Shown here piece after piece: positions 7,476 through 16,906 of a stretch of DNA of 35,614 nt. Numbering within the stretch: the stretch's first letter is position 1; each line of letters starts with the position of its first letter. The DNA is from Candidatus Woesearchaeota archaeon (GTDB lineage Archaea; Nanobdellota; Nanobdellia; Woesearchaeales; GW2011-AR4): the NCBI GenBank assembly GCA_018303655.1, contig JAGVXT010000035.1, forward strand, positions 1-35,614, given 5' to 3'. The notes below the pieces were generated by a model. The model was given only the letters and a program-made list of their open reading frames with translations, was not told the DNA's origin and did not search any database. Both the position numbers and the translations under genes were made by a program.

Positions 7476-8021
7476 ATGGGGCTGGAAGCAGTAAAGGATG
7501 AGATATTGAACAGCGCAAAGGAGCAGTCAAACTCATTGATTGCAGAAGCCAGAAAAGAAGCCGGCAGAATAGCAAGAGAGACCGAAAATAAAATAGAAGG
7601 CATGAAGCAAAAAACCGACGAAGAAGCAAAAAGGATAATTGACACAATCAAAAGGCAGGAGCTTGCATCTGCGGAACTGGAAAACAAGAAAATGCTTCTT
7701 GAGGTGAAAAAGCAGCTCATTGACGGTGTTTTTGCCGAGGCAAAGAAAAGGCTTAAAAATCTGGATGACAAAAAAAAGGAATCGTATATAAAAAAGCTGC
7801 TTGAAAAGGCTAAAAATGACATAGAAATATCAGGTGTTTACTGCAATAAAAAAGATGCTAAATTACTGAAAGGGTTCAATGTTGAAACAGCGGACATAAT
7901 CGGTGGTTTAATGGCAGAAAACAGGGAAAAGACAATAAGGGTCGATTACAGCTTTGACGCAATGCTGGAAAATCTGAAAGAAACCGAATTGCAGAATATA
8001 AACAAGGAATTGTTTGGTTAA
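7476..8021 (+). CDS. atpE: A-type ATP synthase subunit E (peripheral stalk)
   Basis: At 181 residues this matches the family length. The N-terminal ~100 residues are a charged helix (VKDEILNSAKEQSNSLIAEARKEA) that would pair with subunit H. The C-terminal part forms the small mixed domain that contacts subunit B; it includes the family features DIIGGLMAENREKTIRVDYSFD and a final helix ENLKETELQNINKELFG. It lies 7 bases after subunit K, and its stop TAA is followed at once by the subunit C start. The minus-strand frames across it are shadows. Confidence 0.9.
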   Translation: MGLEAVKDEILNSAKEQSNSLIAEARKEAGRIARETENKIEGMKQKTDEEAKRIIDTIKRQELASAELENKKMLLEVKKQLIDGVFAEAKKRLKNLDDKKKESYIKKLLEKAKNDIEISGVYCNKKDAKLLKGFNVETADIIGGLMAENREKTIRVDYSFDAMLENLKETELQNINKELFG

Positions 8022-8022
8022 A

Positions 8023-9093
8023 ATGCAAAAACTCGAACAGCCAAGGCAGCTTAAGCTTGGGCATTACCCTTACACTTATGTAAGGACAGCCGTGATGAAG
8101 TCGCTGCTTTTCAAAAAAGAGGACTACCATAAAATGCTAAAGATGGGCTTCAGTGAAATTGCAAAATTTTTGCAGGACTCAAGCTATAAAAAAGAAATAA
8201 ATGAATTGGCTAATGAATATAGCGGAGCTGACTTGCTGGAGCTTGCATTAAACAAAAGCCTTGCAGCCTCATTCAAAAAACTGATAAGAATTTCGCCATA
8301 CGAGCTCGCTTTGCTGATAAGTGAATATGCAAAAAGAAAGGACATTGAAGACATAAAGACAATTCTGAGGGGGAAGCTCACGAATGCAAATGAAAAAATA
8401 ATTGCTAATTCACTAACAGGGGCAGGCACATTGAGCTATGATTTTTTGCTGTCGCTTTTAAAAAAAGAGTCAATCGAGGATATTTTGAAAAACAACAGGA
8501 TTGCTGACTTTGCATTGTTGAGGGAAGGCTTAAAGGAGCTGAATGAAAAGAAAAATTTGGCAGCTGTTGAAAATGCACTTGACAAGTATTATTACAGTCA
8601 CTTAATTCAATTCTCAAGAATCCTGCCGAAGGAAGGGGCTTTGTTCAGGAGCTTTTTGCTAAAGGAAGTGGAGATATTGAACATATTGACATTACTGAGG
8701 CTTAAAAAAGCAAAGCTTGGCAAAGAGCATGTAAAGAATTTTATCATCCAATCAGGCAACAGCCTAAAGGACTCGAGAATAATAAGCATGGCATCACAGG
8801 ATGATGTGGAAGAGCTTTCAAAAGCCTTGGAAAAGACAGAATACAAGAATGCTGTTGCAAAAGGAATTACAGAATTCAAAAAAAGCGGCTCATTGATAAT
8901 GCTTGAGACCGAGCTTTACAGGCATTTGCTTAAGCAATCAATTTTGCTGCTGCACCAGCACCCGTTGTCGGTTGATGTAATACTTGGCTACATGTTTGCA
9001 AAAGATATAGAAGTAAGAAACTTAAAAATTATAGTAAAAGGAAAGCAGCTTGGCTTAAGCGAGGAGTTCATGGAAAGCCAGCTGGTGTTTTGA
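8023..9093 (+). CDS. atpC: A-type ATP synthase subunit C (rotor collar, d-like)
   Basis: Subunit C (related to eukaryotic d) is the funnel-shaped soluble collar between the membrane K-ring and the D/F central shaft. The 356 residues contain the family start YPYTYVRTAVMKSLLFKKEDYHKML. A long helical protein follows, in three repeats, with no membrane segment. The C-terminal LGYMFAKDIEVRNLKIIVKGKQLG is a strong family signature. I chose the ATG at 8023 just after the subunit E stop rather than the in-frame TTG at 8014. The next gene follows after one base. Confidence 0.9.
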   Translation: MQKLEQPRQLKLGHYPYTYVRTAVMKSLLFKKEDYHKMLKMGFSEIAKFLQDSSYKKEINELANEYSGADLLELALNKSLAASFKKLIRISPYELALLISEYAKRKDIEDIKTILRGKLTNANEKIIANSLTGAGTLSYDFLLSLLKKESIEDILKNNRIADFALLREGLKELNEKKNLAAVENALDKYYYSHLIQFSRILPKEGALFRSFLLKEVEILNILTLLRLKKAKLGKEHVKNFIIQSGNSLKDSRIISMASQDDVEELSKALEKTEYKNAVAKGITEFKKSGSLIMLETELYRHLLKQSILLLHQHPLSVDVILGYMFAKDIEVRNLKIIVKGKQLGLSEEFMESQLVF

Positions 9094-9094
9094 A

Positions 9095-9394
9095 ATGGTA
9101 AAGCTTGCTGTTATCGGAAGCAATGAATTCATTGTAGGATTCCAGTTAGCCGGCATAAAGGACATTGTTGAAGTAAATGATAATTATTTCAATGAGCTGA
9201 AAAACATGAAAAGCAAAAAGGAAATCGGCATTGTTGTTGTCGATGAAAAAATCATAGAAAATCTGGAATTGCATCAAAGGATGGAAATAGAAGCCTCTGT
9301 CGACCCTGTGTTTATTCCTGTTTCTACAAGGGTTGAGCAGGACAGCCTAAAGAGATTAATCAAAAAATCAATAGGAGTTGATTTGTGGAAATGA
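9095..9394 (+). CDS. atpF: A-type ATP synthase subunit F
   Basis: A 99-residue Rossmann-like protein that sits with subunit D in the central shaft. The start KLAVIGSNEFIVGFQLAGIKD matches the family pattern (IGDxxTxxGFxLAGI). The middle strand GIVVVDEKIIENL and the ending [14 protein letters not shown] also fit. It begins one base after subunit C, and its stop overlaps the subunit A start (ATGA at 9391-9394). In this operon the order C-F-A-B-D is conserved with other archaea. Confidence 0.9.
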   Translation: MVKLAVIGSNEFIVGFQLAGIKDIVEVNDNYFNELKNMKSKKEIGIVVVDEKIIENLELHQRMEIEASVDPVFIPVSTRVEQDSLKRLIKKSIGVDLWK

Positions 9395-11118
9395 CTGATA
9401 AAGGAGTTTTATTCAGGATTGCAGGCCCTGTTGTTGTAGCCAAAGGCATCAAGCCAAGGATGTATGATGTATGCAGGGTCGGAAATGAAAAACTGATGGG
9501 GGAAGTAATCCAAATTGATGGAGAAAAAACAATAATACAGGTTTATGAGGACACGTCCGGAATAAAGCCAGGCGAGCCTGTCATAAATACAGGGGAGCCA
9601 TTAAAGGTCGAGCTTGGCCCTGGAATGCTTGGCTCTATTTATGATGGAATTCAAAGGCCATTGCCTGTGCTGATAAAGCAGATGGGCGACTTCATAAAAA
9701 GAGGAGTTGATGCGCCCGGGCTTGACCCATTAAAGAAATGGGACTTCAAAGCCATTGTTAAAAATAATGATTCTGTTTCTGTAGGCCAGATTATCGGAGA
9801 GGTTGAAGAAAATCCCGGAATAATGCATAAGATTATGGTGCCTCCCAATCAAAAAGGCAAGATTGCTGATATAAAATCCGGAAAATTTACCGTCAATGAT
9901 GTTATTGGAAAACTAGATAATGGCTTTGAGTTGAGAATGAAGCACAATTGGCCTGTAAGGATTCAAAGGCCTGTAAGTTCTAAATTAAAGCCGGAAGCGC
10001 CTTTGATAACAGGGCAGAGAATTTTTGACGCTTTGTTCCCATTGGCAAAAGGAGGAGTAGCTGTAATCCCAGGCCCATTTGGCGCAGGAAAAACTGTTTC
10101 ACAGCAGCAGCTTGCAAAATGGAGCGATGCAGACATCATTGTCTATGTTGGTTGTGGAGAAAGGGGAAATGAGATGACAGAGGTGCTCACTGAATTCCCT
10201 GAGCTTATTGACCCAAGAAGCGGCAAGCCTTTGATGAACCGAACAGTGCTTATTGCAAACACCTCAAATATGCCGGTTGCTGCGCGGGAAGCAAGCATTT
10301 ACACAGGCATCACAATTGCAGAATATTATCGTGATATGGGATATTCTGTTGCATTGATGGCAGATTCAACTTCAAGATGGGCAGAGGCAATGAGGGAAAT
10401 TTCCTCAAGACTGGAGGAGATGCCGGGTGAAGAGGGTTATCCAGCATATCTCTCATCAAGATTGGCGCAGTTTTATGAAAGAGCTGGCAGAGTTATTCCG
10501 CTTGGAACAAAAAAAGAGGGAAGCATAAGCATTATTGGCGCTGTTTCCCCGCCGGGAGGGGATATTTCAGAGCCTGTTTCCCAATCTACTCAAAGAGTTG
10601 CAAAAGTTTATTGGAAGCTTGATGCCAAATTGGCCCAGAGAAGGCATTTTCCGTCAATCAACTGGTTGGATTCCTACTCTAATCATATTAGCATTTTAGA
10701 ACCATGGTACTCTAAAAATGTTGCGCCAGATTGGAGCAGCTTAGTTGGGGAAATGATGAGCATTTTGCAGGAAGAGGAGAAACTGCTTGAAATTGTGCAG
10801 CTTGTTGGCTCTGACGCATTGGCGGACAGGCAGCAATTGACGCTGCAGGTTGCAAGATTAATAAGAGAAGTTTTATTGCAGCAGAATGCATTCCACGAAA
10901 TAGACACTTACAGCGAGCTGAAGAAGACATACCAGATGATGAAAGCAATATTGAATTTCTCAAAACTGTCAAATGCAGCGCTTGACTCGGGAATGAGGGC
11001 GCAGCAGATACTTGCAACAAAAGCAAAGGACAGATTGAGCGAGGTTAAGTTTGTGAAAGATTACGAAAAGCTGCTTGATGAAATAACAAGGCAGATGGAA
11101 AAAGAGATGAAAGTTTGA
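9391..11118 (+). CDS. atpA: A-type ATP synthase catalytic subunit A
   Basis: The 575-residue catalytic subunit hydrolyses or makes ATP in the A3B3 head. The order is an N-terminal barrel ([11 protein letters not shown]), the non-homologous A-specific region (about 110-190), and the nucleotide-binding domain. The P-loop is GPFGAGKT (228-235), and [15 protein letters not shown] carries the catalytic glutamate. [30 protein letters not shown] is also standard, and the C-terminal helices are complete. The archaeal P-loop phenylalanine is present and there is no intein. I chose ATG 9391 for the ATGA overlap with subunit F; a GTG at 9385 is possible. Confidence 0.97.
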   Translation: MTDKGVLFRIAGPVVVAKGIKPRMYDVCRVGNEKLMGEVIQIDGEKTIIQVYEDTSGIKPGEPVINTGEPLKVELGPGMLGSIYDGIQRPLPVLIKQMGDFIKRGVDAPGLDPLKKWDFKAIVKNNDSVSVGQIIGEVEENPGIMHKIMVPPNQKGKIADIKSGKFTVNDVIGKLDNGFELRMKHNWPVRIQRPVSSKLKPEAPLITGQRIFDALFPLAKGGVAVIPGPFGAGKTVSQQQLAKWSDADIIVYVGCGERGNEMTEVLTEFPELIDPRSGKPLMNRTVLIANTSNMPVAAREASIYTGITIAEYYRDMGYSVALMADSTSRWAEAMREISSRLEEMPGEEGYPAYLSSRLAQFYERAGRVIPLGTKKEGSISIIGAVSPPGGDISEPVSQSTQRVAKVYWKLDAKLAQRRHFPSINWLDSYSNHISILEPWYSKNVAPDWSSLVGEMMSILQEEEKLLEIVQLVGSDALADRQQLTLQVARLIREVLLQQNAFHEIDTYSELKKTYQMMKAILNFSKLSNAALDSGMRAQQILATKAKDRLSEVKFVKDYEKLLDEITRQMEKEMKV

Positions 11119-11119
11119 A

Positions 11120-12490
11120 ATGAAGGAATACAAGACAATATCAAGAGTCGCTGGGCCGCTGGTTTTTGTAGAGAAGACAGAGCCTGTTGGCTATGCTGAC
11201 ATTGTAAAAATTGCACTTCCTAGCGGCGAAATTAAAAACGGGCAGGTTCTCGATACAAGCGATGACGTTGTTGTAGTGCAGGTGTTTGAAGGCACAGCAG
11301 GAATTGACGTTGACACAAGGGTTAAATTTTTGGGAGACACATTAAAACTGAGCGTTTCAAAAGACATGCTGGGAAGAGTTTTAAGCGGCTCAGGCAAGCC
11401 AATTGACAACGGCCCTGAAGTAATACCTGAAAAAAGACTTGACATTATCGGAGCTGCAATAAACCCGTTTGCAAGAGCTTCACCCCATGACTTCATACAG
11501 ACTGGAGTTTCAACAATAGATGCAATGAACACGCTTGTCAGGGGTCAAAAGCTTCCTTTGTTTTCAGGCTCCGGATTGCCTCATAATGAAATTGCACTGC
11601 AGATTGCCAGGCAAGCAAAAGTTGTCGGAAAGCAGGAAAACTTCGTTGTCATTTTTGCTGCAATGGGAATTACAAATGAGGAAGCTCAATATTTCATAAA
11701 TGATTTCGAGCAGACCGGCGCTTTGGAAAGAAGCGTTGTCTTCCTTAACCTTGCGAATGACCCTGCTGTTGAAAGGCTGGTTACTCCAAGAATGGCTTTG
11801 ACTGCAGCGGAATATTTTGCATATGAGCATGATGCGCATGTTCTTGTTATCCTGACAGACATGACAAACTATTGTGAATCCTTGAGGGAGATAGGCGCTG
11901 CAAGGGAAGAAATTCCCGGCAGAAGAGGCTACCCAGGCTACATGTACACTGATCTTGCTACAATCTATGAAAGAGCTGGAGTCATCAAAGGAAAAAAAGG
12001 AAGCATTACCCAAATTCCAATCCTGACAATGGTAGGCGACGACATAACCCACCCAATCCCTGACTTGACAGGCTATATCACAGAAGGGCAGATTGTTTTA
12101 TTGAGAGATTTGCACAGAAAAGGAATTTATCCAAGCATTGATGTTCTGCCTTCACTTTCAAGATTGATGAATCTTGGTATTGGGCCGATAAGAACAAGGG
12201 AAGACCACAAGCAGGTTTCTGACCAGTTGTATGCTGCGTATGCTGAAGGAAGAGATTTGCGAGGCTTGGTTGCGATTGTTGGAGAAGAAGCATTAAGCGA
12301 GAGGGACAAGAAATTCTTGAAGTTTGCGGCAGAGTTTGAAGACAAGTTTGTAAGGCAGAAAAGAACTGAAGACAGGAGCATTGCAGAGACTCTTGACCTT
12401 GGATGGAAATTGCTTGGAATTTTGCCTGAGAACGAATTGACAAGAATAAGCCCGGAATTGAGGAAGAAGTATTACAAAGCTGTACAATAG
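11120..12490 (+). CDS. atpB: A-type ATP synthase regulatory subunit B
   Basis: A 456-residue non-catalytic partner of subunit A. It keeps the overall fold ([18 protein letters not shown] at the start, [19 protein letters not shown] in place of the P-loop) but has no intact Walker A lysine-threonine motif, as is normal for [41 protein letters not shown] is the conserved central block. It begins one base after subunit A stops. The subunit D gene follows after 14 bases. Confidence 0.96.
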   Translation: MKEYKTISRVAGPLVFVEKTEPVGYADIVKIALPSGEIKNGQVLDTSDDVVVVQVFEGTAGIDVDTRVKFLGDTLKLSVSKDMLGRVLSGSGKPIDNGPEVIPEKRLDIIGAAINPFARASPHDFIQTGVSTIDAMNTLVRGQKLPLFSGSGLPHNEIALQIARQAKVVGKQENFVVIFAAMGITNEEAQYFINDFEQTGALERSVVFLNLANDPAVERLVTPRMALTAAEYFAYEHDAHVLVILTDMTNYCESLREIGAAREEIPGRRGYPGYMYTDLATIYERAGVIKGKKGSITQIPILTMVGDDITHPIPDLTGYITEGQIVLLRDLHRKGIYPSIDVLPSLSRLMNLGIGPIRTREDHKQVSDQLYAAYAEGRDLRGLVAIVGEEALSERDKKFLKFAAEFEDKFVRQKRTEDRSIAETLDLGWKLLGILPENELTRISPELRKKYYKAVQ

Positions 12491-12504
12491 AAACAAAAAA
12501 TAAT

Positions 12505-13122
12505 ATGGCACAAGACATCAAGCCAACAAGAAGCGAACTATTAAAATTAAAAAAGCAGATAAGGCTGGCTAAATCTGGCTATAGTTTGTTGAAGAAAAAA
12601 AGAGATGGATTGATTCTGGAGTTTTTTGAAATCCTGAAGAAAGCAAAAACACTGAGGGAAGAGCTGGTCAATGAATACAAAATTGCATTGGAAAAGATAA
12701 ACATTGCAAGAGCTTTGGAAGGAGACTTGAAAGTCAAATCCATTGCAATGGCAATAAAAGACGTTCCTGACATCAAGCTTGCAGCAAAAAATATCATGGG
12801 AGTCAAAGTTCCGAAAATAGAGTCCTCTGAAATTAAAAAGGCATTCATGCAGCGCGGCTACGGCATTTACAGCTCTTCCGCAATTGACGAGGCAGCTGCA
12901 GCATATGAAAAAGTGGTTGAAAAAATCATTTTGGCTGCGGAGGTTGAAACTTCAATGAGAAAGCTGCTTAATGAAATTGAAAAGACAAAAAGAAGGGTAA
13001 ATGCGCTTGAATTTGTTGTAATCCCGAGCCTGGACAAGCAGAAGGGGTTTATCCAATTAAGGCTGGAAGAAATGGAACGAGAGAATATTTTCAGGATGAA
13101 AAGGATAAAGGCAAAGGCATAA
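12505..13122 (+). CDS. atpD: A-type ATP synthase subunit D (central shaft)
   Basis: This 205-residue protein is the long antiparallel coiled-coil axle that rotates inside the A3B3 head. The sequence begins IKPTRSELLKLKKQIRLAKSGYSLLKKKRDGLILEFFEI, a diagnostic block. It ends with the returning helix RRVNALEFVVIPSLDKQKGFIQLRLEEMERENIFRMKRIK. The middle holds the short hairpin loop. It is the last of the nine ATPase genes. An 85-bp gap with a fresh TATA box separates it from the next operon. Confidence 0.95.
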   Translation: MAQDIKPTRSELLKLKKQIRLAKSGYSLLKKKRDGLILEFFEILKKAKTLREELVNEYKIALEKINIARALEGDLKVKSIAMAIKDVPDIKLAAKNIMGVKVPKIESSEIKKAFMQRGYGIYSSSAIDEAAAAYEKVVEKIILAAEVETSMRKLLNEIEKTKRRVNALEFVVIPSLDKQKGFIQLRLEEMERENIFRMKRIKAKA

Positions 13123-13174
13123 TGATTTTGGCAAAATACATTTTAAAAATTCAATAAAGATATAAAACAATAAA

Positions 13175-13184
13175 CTTAAAAATA
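13175..13184 (+). promoter_or_regulatory. TATA box for the KH/Topo VI operon
   Basis: CTTAAAAATA is centred about 28 bp before the ATG at 13208, predicting a leaderless or near-leaderless mRNA. The gap after the ATPase operon is 85 bp and AT-rich. Confidence 0.55.
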
Positions 13185-13207
13185 ATCCTCATTTCTTATT
13201 AAGTAAA

Positions 13208-13750
13208 ATGGTAGAGTATTCTTACGAATTAAAAGTTCCAAGGAACAGGGTTGCTGTTATCATAGGCAAAGAAGGCATCATAAAGAAGGATATAGAGGAA
13301 TCCACGAAAACAAAGCTTGATATTGATTCAAAAGAAGGGGATGTTTTTGTTTCAGGGGAGGATGCCCTTGGGCTGTATACTGCAAAAGAGATAATAAAGG
13401 CAATCGGCAGGGGCTTTAATCCAAATATTGCAAAGCTGCTGCTCAAGCCTGACTATATCTTTGAGGTTGTTGACTTAAACGAGTTTGTCAAGTCAAAAGA
13501 GGCAATGCTAAGGTTGAAAGGCAGGGTTATTGGCAAGGAAGGAAAGTCAAGAAGACTTATCGAGGAATTGACAGAATGCAACATCTCGGTTTTTGGAAAA
13601 ACAATAAGCATAATCGGATTGCCGGAATCAGCTGCAAGCGCCCGCCAGGCAGTTGAATCATTATTGAGGGGATCAACCCATGCAAATGTCTATAAATGGC
13701 TTGAAAAAAGAAGAAGAGAGTTAAAAAGAAGGGCAATAATGGAGATGTAA
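13208..13750 (+). CDS. KH-domain RNA-binding protein, Pno1/Dim2 (KRR1) family
   Basis: The 180 residues form two KH domains. The first has the GxxG loop in VAVIIGKEGIIKKDIEEST (about 13-31). The second has GRVIGKEGKSRRLIEELTECNISVFGKTISIIG (about 106-138). The tail HANVYKWLEKRRRELKRR is the usual basic end of archaeal Pno1/Dim2-like proteins, which bind the 3' end region of pre-16S rRNA during small-subunit maturation and can partner a Rio kinase. The role is known from relatives. It leads an operon with Topo VI, whose B gene begins 3 bases later. Confidence 0.9.
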   Translation: MVEYSYELKVPRNRVAVIIGKEGIIKKDIEESTKTKLDIDSKEGDVFVSGEDALGLYTAKEIIKAIGRGFNPNIAKLLLKPDYIFEVVDLNEFVKSKEAMLRLKGRVIGKEGKSRRLIEELTECNISVFGKTISIIGLPESAASARQAVESLLRGSTHANVYKWLEKRRRELKRRAIMEM

Positions 13751-13753
13751 TCT

Positions 13754-15430
13754 ATGGCAAAGCAGGAAGCAAAATCAGAATTGAAAGAGAAAGAAACGCC
13801 GATAGCGTACGAGCTTGCCAAAAAGCAGAAAGAGATTTCAGTAGCTGAATTCTTCACAAAAAACAGGCACCTTCTTGGATTTGACAACAAAAGAAAGGCA
13901 TTGCTGATGGCTGTGAAGGAAGCTGTTGACAATTCGCTTGATGCATGCGAGGAAGCAAGAGTATTGCCTGAAATCAGCGTTGAAATCATACAGATGTCGG
14001 AATTCAAGTACAAGGTTGTTGTAGAGGACAATGGCCCTGGAATTGTCAAAAAGCAAATCCCCAATATATTTGCAAAATTACTTTACGGCAGCAAGTTCCA
14101 CACATTGAAGCAGGCTCGCGGCCAGCAGGGAATTGGCATAAGCGCTGCTGTTTTATACGCACAATTGACAACAGGAAAACCGGCAAAAATAACTTCAAGG
14201 GTTTCTAAAAAAGAGCCAGCTTTTTATTATGAATTAAATATAGACACTCAAACTAACAAGCCGATGATTGCAAAGGAAGAGATAGTTGAATGGGCAAAAG
14301 ATCATGGTACAAAGGTTGAGATTGATTTGGAGGCGGAGTACCTCAAAGGCTCACAATCTGTTGACGAATACTTAAAGCAAACTGCTGTTATCAATCCTCA
14401 TGTAACCATCATTTACACAAACCCAAAATCCGAGCAGGTGATTTATGCAAGGGCAACAGACAAGCTGCCGGCTGAGCCAAAGGAAATCAAGCCCCATCCT
14501 TATGGGGTTGAGCTTGGAATGCTGATGGACAAGCTGAGATGGACAGAATCAAGGACTTTGCAGAGCTTCCTTACATCAGAATTTTCAAGGGTAGGCCCGG
14601 GAACTGCAAAAGAAATATGCGAGCATGCTGCTGTCCTGCCGAACACAAAGCCCAGCATGGTGAGCAGGGACATGGCAGAGAAGATACTGCAGGGCATTCA
14701 AAAAACAAAAATTATTGCTCCCCCTACAGACTGCCTGAGCAATATTGGCGAAGAATTGCTTGAGAAGGGATTAAGGAAAGAGATAAAAGCAGAGTTTTAC
14801 TGCGCAACCTCAAGAGCGCCGTCTGTTTACAGGGGCAATCCTTTCATAATTGAAGTGGCAGTTGCATTTGGAGGCGAGATTCCCAAAGAGGAGAAAGCCA
14901 ACATACTGAGATTTGCAAACAGGGTTCCATTGCTTTACCAGGAAGGAGGATGCGCAATGGCAAAATCCATAATGGAAACCAGTTGGAAGCCCTATGGATT
15001 GCAGCAATCAGGTGATTCAATCCCGTTTGGCCCTGTGGTCATTCTTGTGCACATGGCTTCTGTTTGGGTGCCTTTCACAAGCGAAAGCAAGGAGGCTATT
15101 GCGCATTACCCTGAAATAATAAAAGAAATCAAGCTTGCTTTGCAGGAATGCGGCAGATTGCTTGGCACATATGTAAGAAAAAAATACAGGATTTCAGAGC
15201 AGATTGAAAGGGCCAACATGTTTGAAAAATATATTCCTGAGATTGCTGCTTCGCTGTCTGTCCTGGCAAATGAAAACATGGACAAAATATTAAAGGGGCT
15301 GCAAAAGATGCTTGTCAAGCCCGAAATAAAAAAAGAGATTGTTGAGGAAGACGCTGACGATAAATTGTACAAGATGGAATTCGCAAAGAAGGAAAATCAA
15401 AATGAAGAAGCAAGAGAAGAAGCCAGCTAA
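13754..15430 (+). CDS. top6B: DNA topoisomerase VI subunit B
   Basis: The ATPase subunit of the type IIB topoisomerase relaxes and decatenates DNA by strand passage. The 558 residues hold a GHKL ATPase domain with the N-box [13 protein letters not shown] (56-68), DNGPGI (92-97) and GQQGIGIS (123-130). An H2TH-like stretch ([21 protein letters not shown]) follows, then the transducer domain with [18 protein letters not shown]. The C-terminus is a short charged tail, on the short side for the family. Its last 29 bases overlap the Topo VI A gene in another frame, so the two are translationally coupled. Confidence 0.95.
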   Translation: MAKQEAKSELKEKETPIAYELAKKQKEISVAEFFTKNRHLLGFDNKRKALLMAVKEAVDNSLDACEEARVLPEISVEIIQMSEFKYKVVVEDNGPGIVKKQIPNIFAKLLYGSKFHTLKQARGQQGIGISAAVLYAQLTTGKPAKITSRVSKKEPAFYYELNIDTQTNKPMIAKEEIVEWAKDHGTKVEIDLEAEYLKGSQSVDEYLKQTAVINPHVTIIYTNPKSEQVIYARATDKLPAEPKEIKPHPYGVELGMLMDKLRWTESRTLQSFLTSEFSRVGPGTAKEICEHAAVLPNTKPSMVSRDMAEKILQGIQKTKIIAPPTDCLSNIGEELLEKGLRKEIKAEFYCATSRAPSVYRGNPFIIEVAVAFGGEIPKEEKANILRFANRVPLLYQEGGCAMAKSIMETSWKPYGLQQSGDSIPFGPVVILVHMASVWVPFTSESKEAIAHYPEIIKEIKLALQECGRLLGTYVRKKYRISEQIERANMFEKYIPEIAASLSVLANENMDKILKGLQKMLVKPEIKKEIVEEDADDKLYKMEFAKKENQNEEAREEAS

Positions 15431-16490
15431 GGAACTAGAGTCTTTTGGAAAAAAGCTTGTTGTGGATATTGACAAAGGCAGAAATCCAACCATAGAGTTT
15501 TCCTTAAGGACATTGAGCAATGTTGTCTACGATACCAAGACAAAAACCCTTGGATTGGGGGAAAAGCAGCAGCAGAGGACATTCTTTAATGTTGGTCATG
15601 CAAAGAAGTTTATGCAGACTTTGGAAGTTGCTAAAATAAGCAAGACGCTTCTTGATGTGCAAAAGCATGCAAGCTTAAGGGATGTTTTTTACATGGCAAA
15701 AAGGACAATTTCCCAATCAAACATTAACATTGTTGATGACCAGGTTGAAAGCGACAAGGCCATAGAGGATTTGGAATTGATAACTGACTGTTCAAGGGAG
15801 CAGCTCAACATCAATGCAAACAAGATGGGAAGCGTTGCAGGCAATGTGGTGATTGAAGACTCTGGCGACACAATAAACTGGGCAAGGCTTGGCTCAGGAG
15901 GATGGAGCATTCCTTCAAATGTTGAGGAAATAGAATTCAAAAGTGTCAAGGCAAAATACATAATCTACATGGAGAAGCAGGCTGTGTGGGAAAGGCTCCA
16001 TGAGGATAAATTCTGGGAAAAGCAAAATTGCTTGATTGTGACATCCCAAGGCCAGACTACAAGAGGCATAAGGAGATTGTTGCAGAGGCTGTATGAAGAG
16101 TACAAGCTGCCAATTTACGTTCTTGCTGATTTTGACGGATGGGGATTTTACATTTATTCTGTGCTGAAATTCGGCTCAATCAGCTTGGCTCATATGTCAG
16201 AGGAGCTTGCAATACCAAGCGCAAAATTTCTGGGAATAACAGCTGATGATGCAATTAATTATGATTTGAAGAAGCATTTCATCAAGCTGAAGGATGTTGA
16301 TTATTCCAGATTGAAGCAGATTGCTGACTATGACTGGTTCAAGAAAAACAAGGAATGGCAGCGCCAGTTCAAGATGATGAAAGAGTTTGGGGCAAAGCTT
16401 GAAATACAGGCATTAAGCTCAAAAGGCATAACCTTTATATCTGACAAGTACCTGCCTGAGAAAATAAAAAAGCAGGAGCTTTTGGATTAA
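15402..16490 (+). CDS. top6A: DNA topoisomerase VI subunit A (Spo11-like)
   Basis: The 362-residue DNA-cleaving subunit. The winged-helix CAP domain holds the catalytic tyrosine in [11 protein letters not shown] (Tyr97). The Toprim domain contains EKQAVWERL with its glutamate and [15 protein letters not shown] with the metal-binding Asp-x-Asp. Both parts match archaeal Top6A. I chose the ATG at 15402 because the frame upstream runs inside top6B and has no family similarity. It overlaps top6B by 29 bases. A cysteine-rich microprotein starts one base after its stop. Confidence 0.95.
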   Translation: MKKQEKKPAKELESFGKKLVVDIDKGRNPTIEFSLRTLSNVVYDTKTKTLGLGEKQQQRTFFNVGHAKKFMQTLEVAKISKTLLDVQKHASLRDVFYMAKRTISQSNINIVDDQVESDKAIEDLELITDCSREQLNINANKMGSVAGNVVIEDSGDTINWARLGSGGWSIPSNVEEIEFKSVKAKYIIYMEKQAVWERLHEDKFWEKQNCLIVTSQGQTTRGIRRLLQRLYEEYKLPIYVLADFDGWGFYIYSVLKFGSISLAHMSEELAIPSAKFLGITADDAINYDLKKHFIKLKDVDYSRLKQIADYDWFKKNKEWQRQFKMMKEFGAKLEIQALSSKGITFISDKYLPEKIKKQELLD

Positions 16491-16491
16491 A

Positions 16492-16641
16492 ATGGCAGAA
16501 GAAAAAAAGCAAAATGTCCCGGCTTGCTGCAGCGGCTGCGTTCGCTGGGAAAAATTCGGCAAAAACTGCTATTATTACTGGGAAGGCAAAAAGCACTGCA
16601 CTATGTGGACAGGCTCCTGGGATGAAGCCTTGGTGCAATGA
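16492..16641 (+). CDS. Cysteine-rich microprotein, 49 aa
   Basis: The small frame MAEEKKQNVPACC... follows the Topo VI A stop by one base and ends at TGA 16639-16641. Cysteines sit at 12, 13, 16, 26 and 36, with a His at 35, so a small metal-binding fold is likely. The rest is rich in Trp, Tyr and Lys (CVRWEKFGKNCYYYWEGKKHC). I do not recognise a named family. The in-frame packing, compact composition and conserved-looking Cys spacing argue that it is real. It is probably translated from the KH/Topo VI transcript, and a link to topoisomerase function is only suggested by position. Confidence 0.65.
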   Translation: MAEEKKQNVPACCSGCVRWEKFGKNCYYYWEGKKHCTMWTGSWDEALVQ

Positions 16642-16658
16642 GTTATAATATCAACACT

Positions 16659-16669
16659 TTTATAAATAA
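16659..16669 (+). promoter_or_regulatory. TATA box for tRNA-Arg(UCU)
   Basis: TTTATAAATAA lies about 30 bp before the mature tRNA 5' end at 16693, the usual spacing for an archaeal tRNA promoter. Confidence 0.6.
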
Positions 16670-16712
16670 TTAGCTTAATTCTTTATCTTTATGGGCTAGT
16701 AGCTCAGCTTGG

Positions 16713-16733
16713 AGAAAACTTGTTTTCGAGCAA
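16713..16733 (+). other. 21-nt D-loop intron of tRNA-Arg(UCU)
   Basis: The precursor can fold as a bulge-helix-bulge. The central 4-bp helix is GCTT (16707-16710) with GAGC (16728-16731), including one G-U pair. It is flanked by the 3-nt bulges GGA (16711-16713) and AAA (16732-16734), and capped by the inner hairpin GAAAA-CTTG-TTTTC. Cutting after the second base of each bulge removes exactly 16713-16733 and leaves a normal D loop. Confidence 0.8.
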
Positions 16734-16752
16734 ATAGAGCGCCTGCCTTCTA

Positions 16753-16800
16753 TTTCAAACCAAGGGTTTGCAATCATTCAAACCCTTCGGTTTTGAAGTA
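16753..16800 (+). other. 48-nt canonical 37/38 intron of tRNA-Arg(UCU)
   Basis: The 4-bp central helix CTTC (16747-16750) / GAAG (16795-16798) is flanked by the 3-nt bulges TAT and TAA. Cutting after the second base of each gives exon ends A16752 and A16801. Inside the intron a perfect 9-bp hairpin, AAGGGTTTG/CAAACCCTT (16762-16787), sits on a 5-bp AAACC/GGTTT stem. Confidence 0.85.
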
Positions 16801-16852
16801 AGCAGGAGGTCGGGGGTTCGAATCCTCCCTGGCCCGTCTTTCTCATCGCAAA

Positions 16853-16862
16853 GTTTTTAAAC
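16853..16862 (+). promoter_or_regulatory. TATA box for the 69-residue zinc/membrane protein
   Basis: GTTTTTAAAC is about 50 bp before the ATG at 16907. This predicts a leader of roughly 20-25 nt that contains the strong ribosome site AAGGAGGT at 16893-16900. Confidence 0.5.
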
Positions 16863-16906
16863 ACCTAATTCAAGGAACTATAAATTAAACAAAAGGAGGT
16901 AACACA

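Larger units (their letters stand above)
16693..16836 (+). tRNA. tRNA-Arg (anticodon UCU) with two introns
   Basis: The acceptor stem is GGGCTAG (16693-16699) with CTGGCCC (16829-16835) and discriminator G at 16836; CCA is not encoded. The D stem is GCTC/GAGC (16702-16705, 16737-16740), the anticodon stem CCTGC/GCAGG (16742-16746, 16802-16806) and the T arm GGGGG-TTCGAAT-CCTCC. Two insertions interrupt it: 21 nt in the D loop (16713-16733) and 48 nt at the canonical 37/38 site (16753-16800). Removing both restores the D loop AGCTTGGATA, identical to that of the tRNA-Arg(CCU) gene in this window, and an anticodon loop CTTCTAA with anticodon UCU (AGA codons). Both introns show bulge-helix-bulge geometry. 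Confidence 0.9.

Noticed and set aside
9391-11118. An intein in the catalytic ATPase subunit
   Set aside because: The protein is the normal 575 residues with an uninterrupted P-loop and no splicing-domain motifs.
15339-15401. Longer N-terminus for Topo VI A
   Set aside because: These codons lie in the 3' end of top6B and are unlike any Top6A start; ATG 15402 fits the family.
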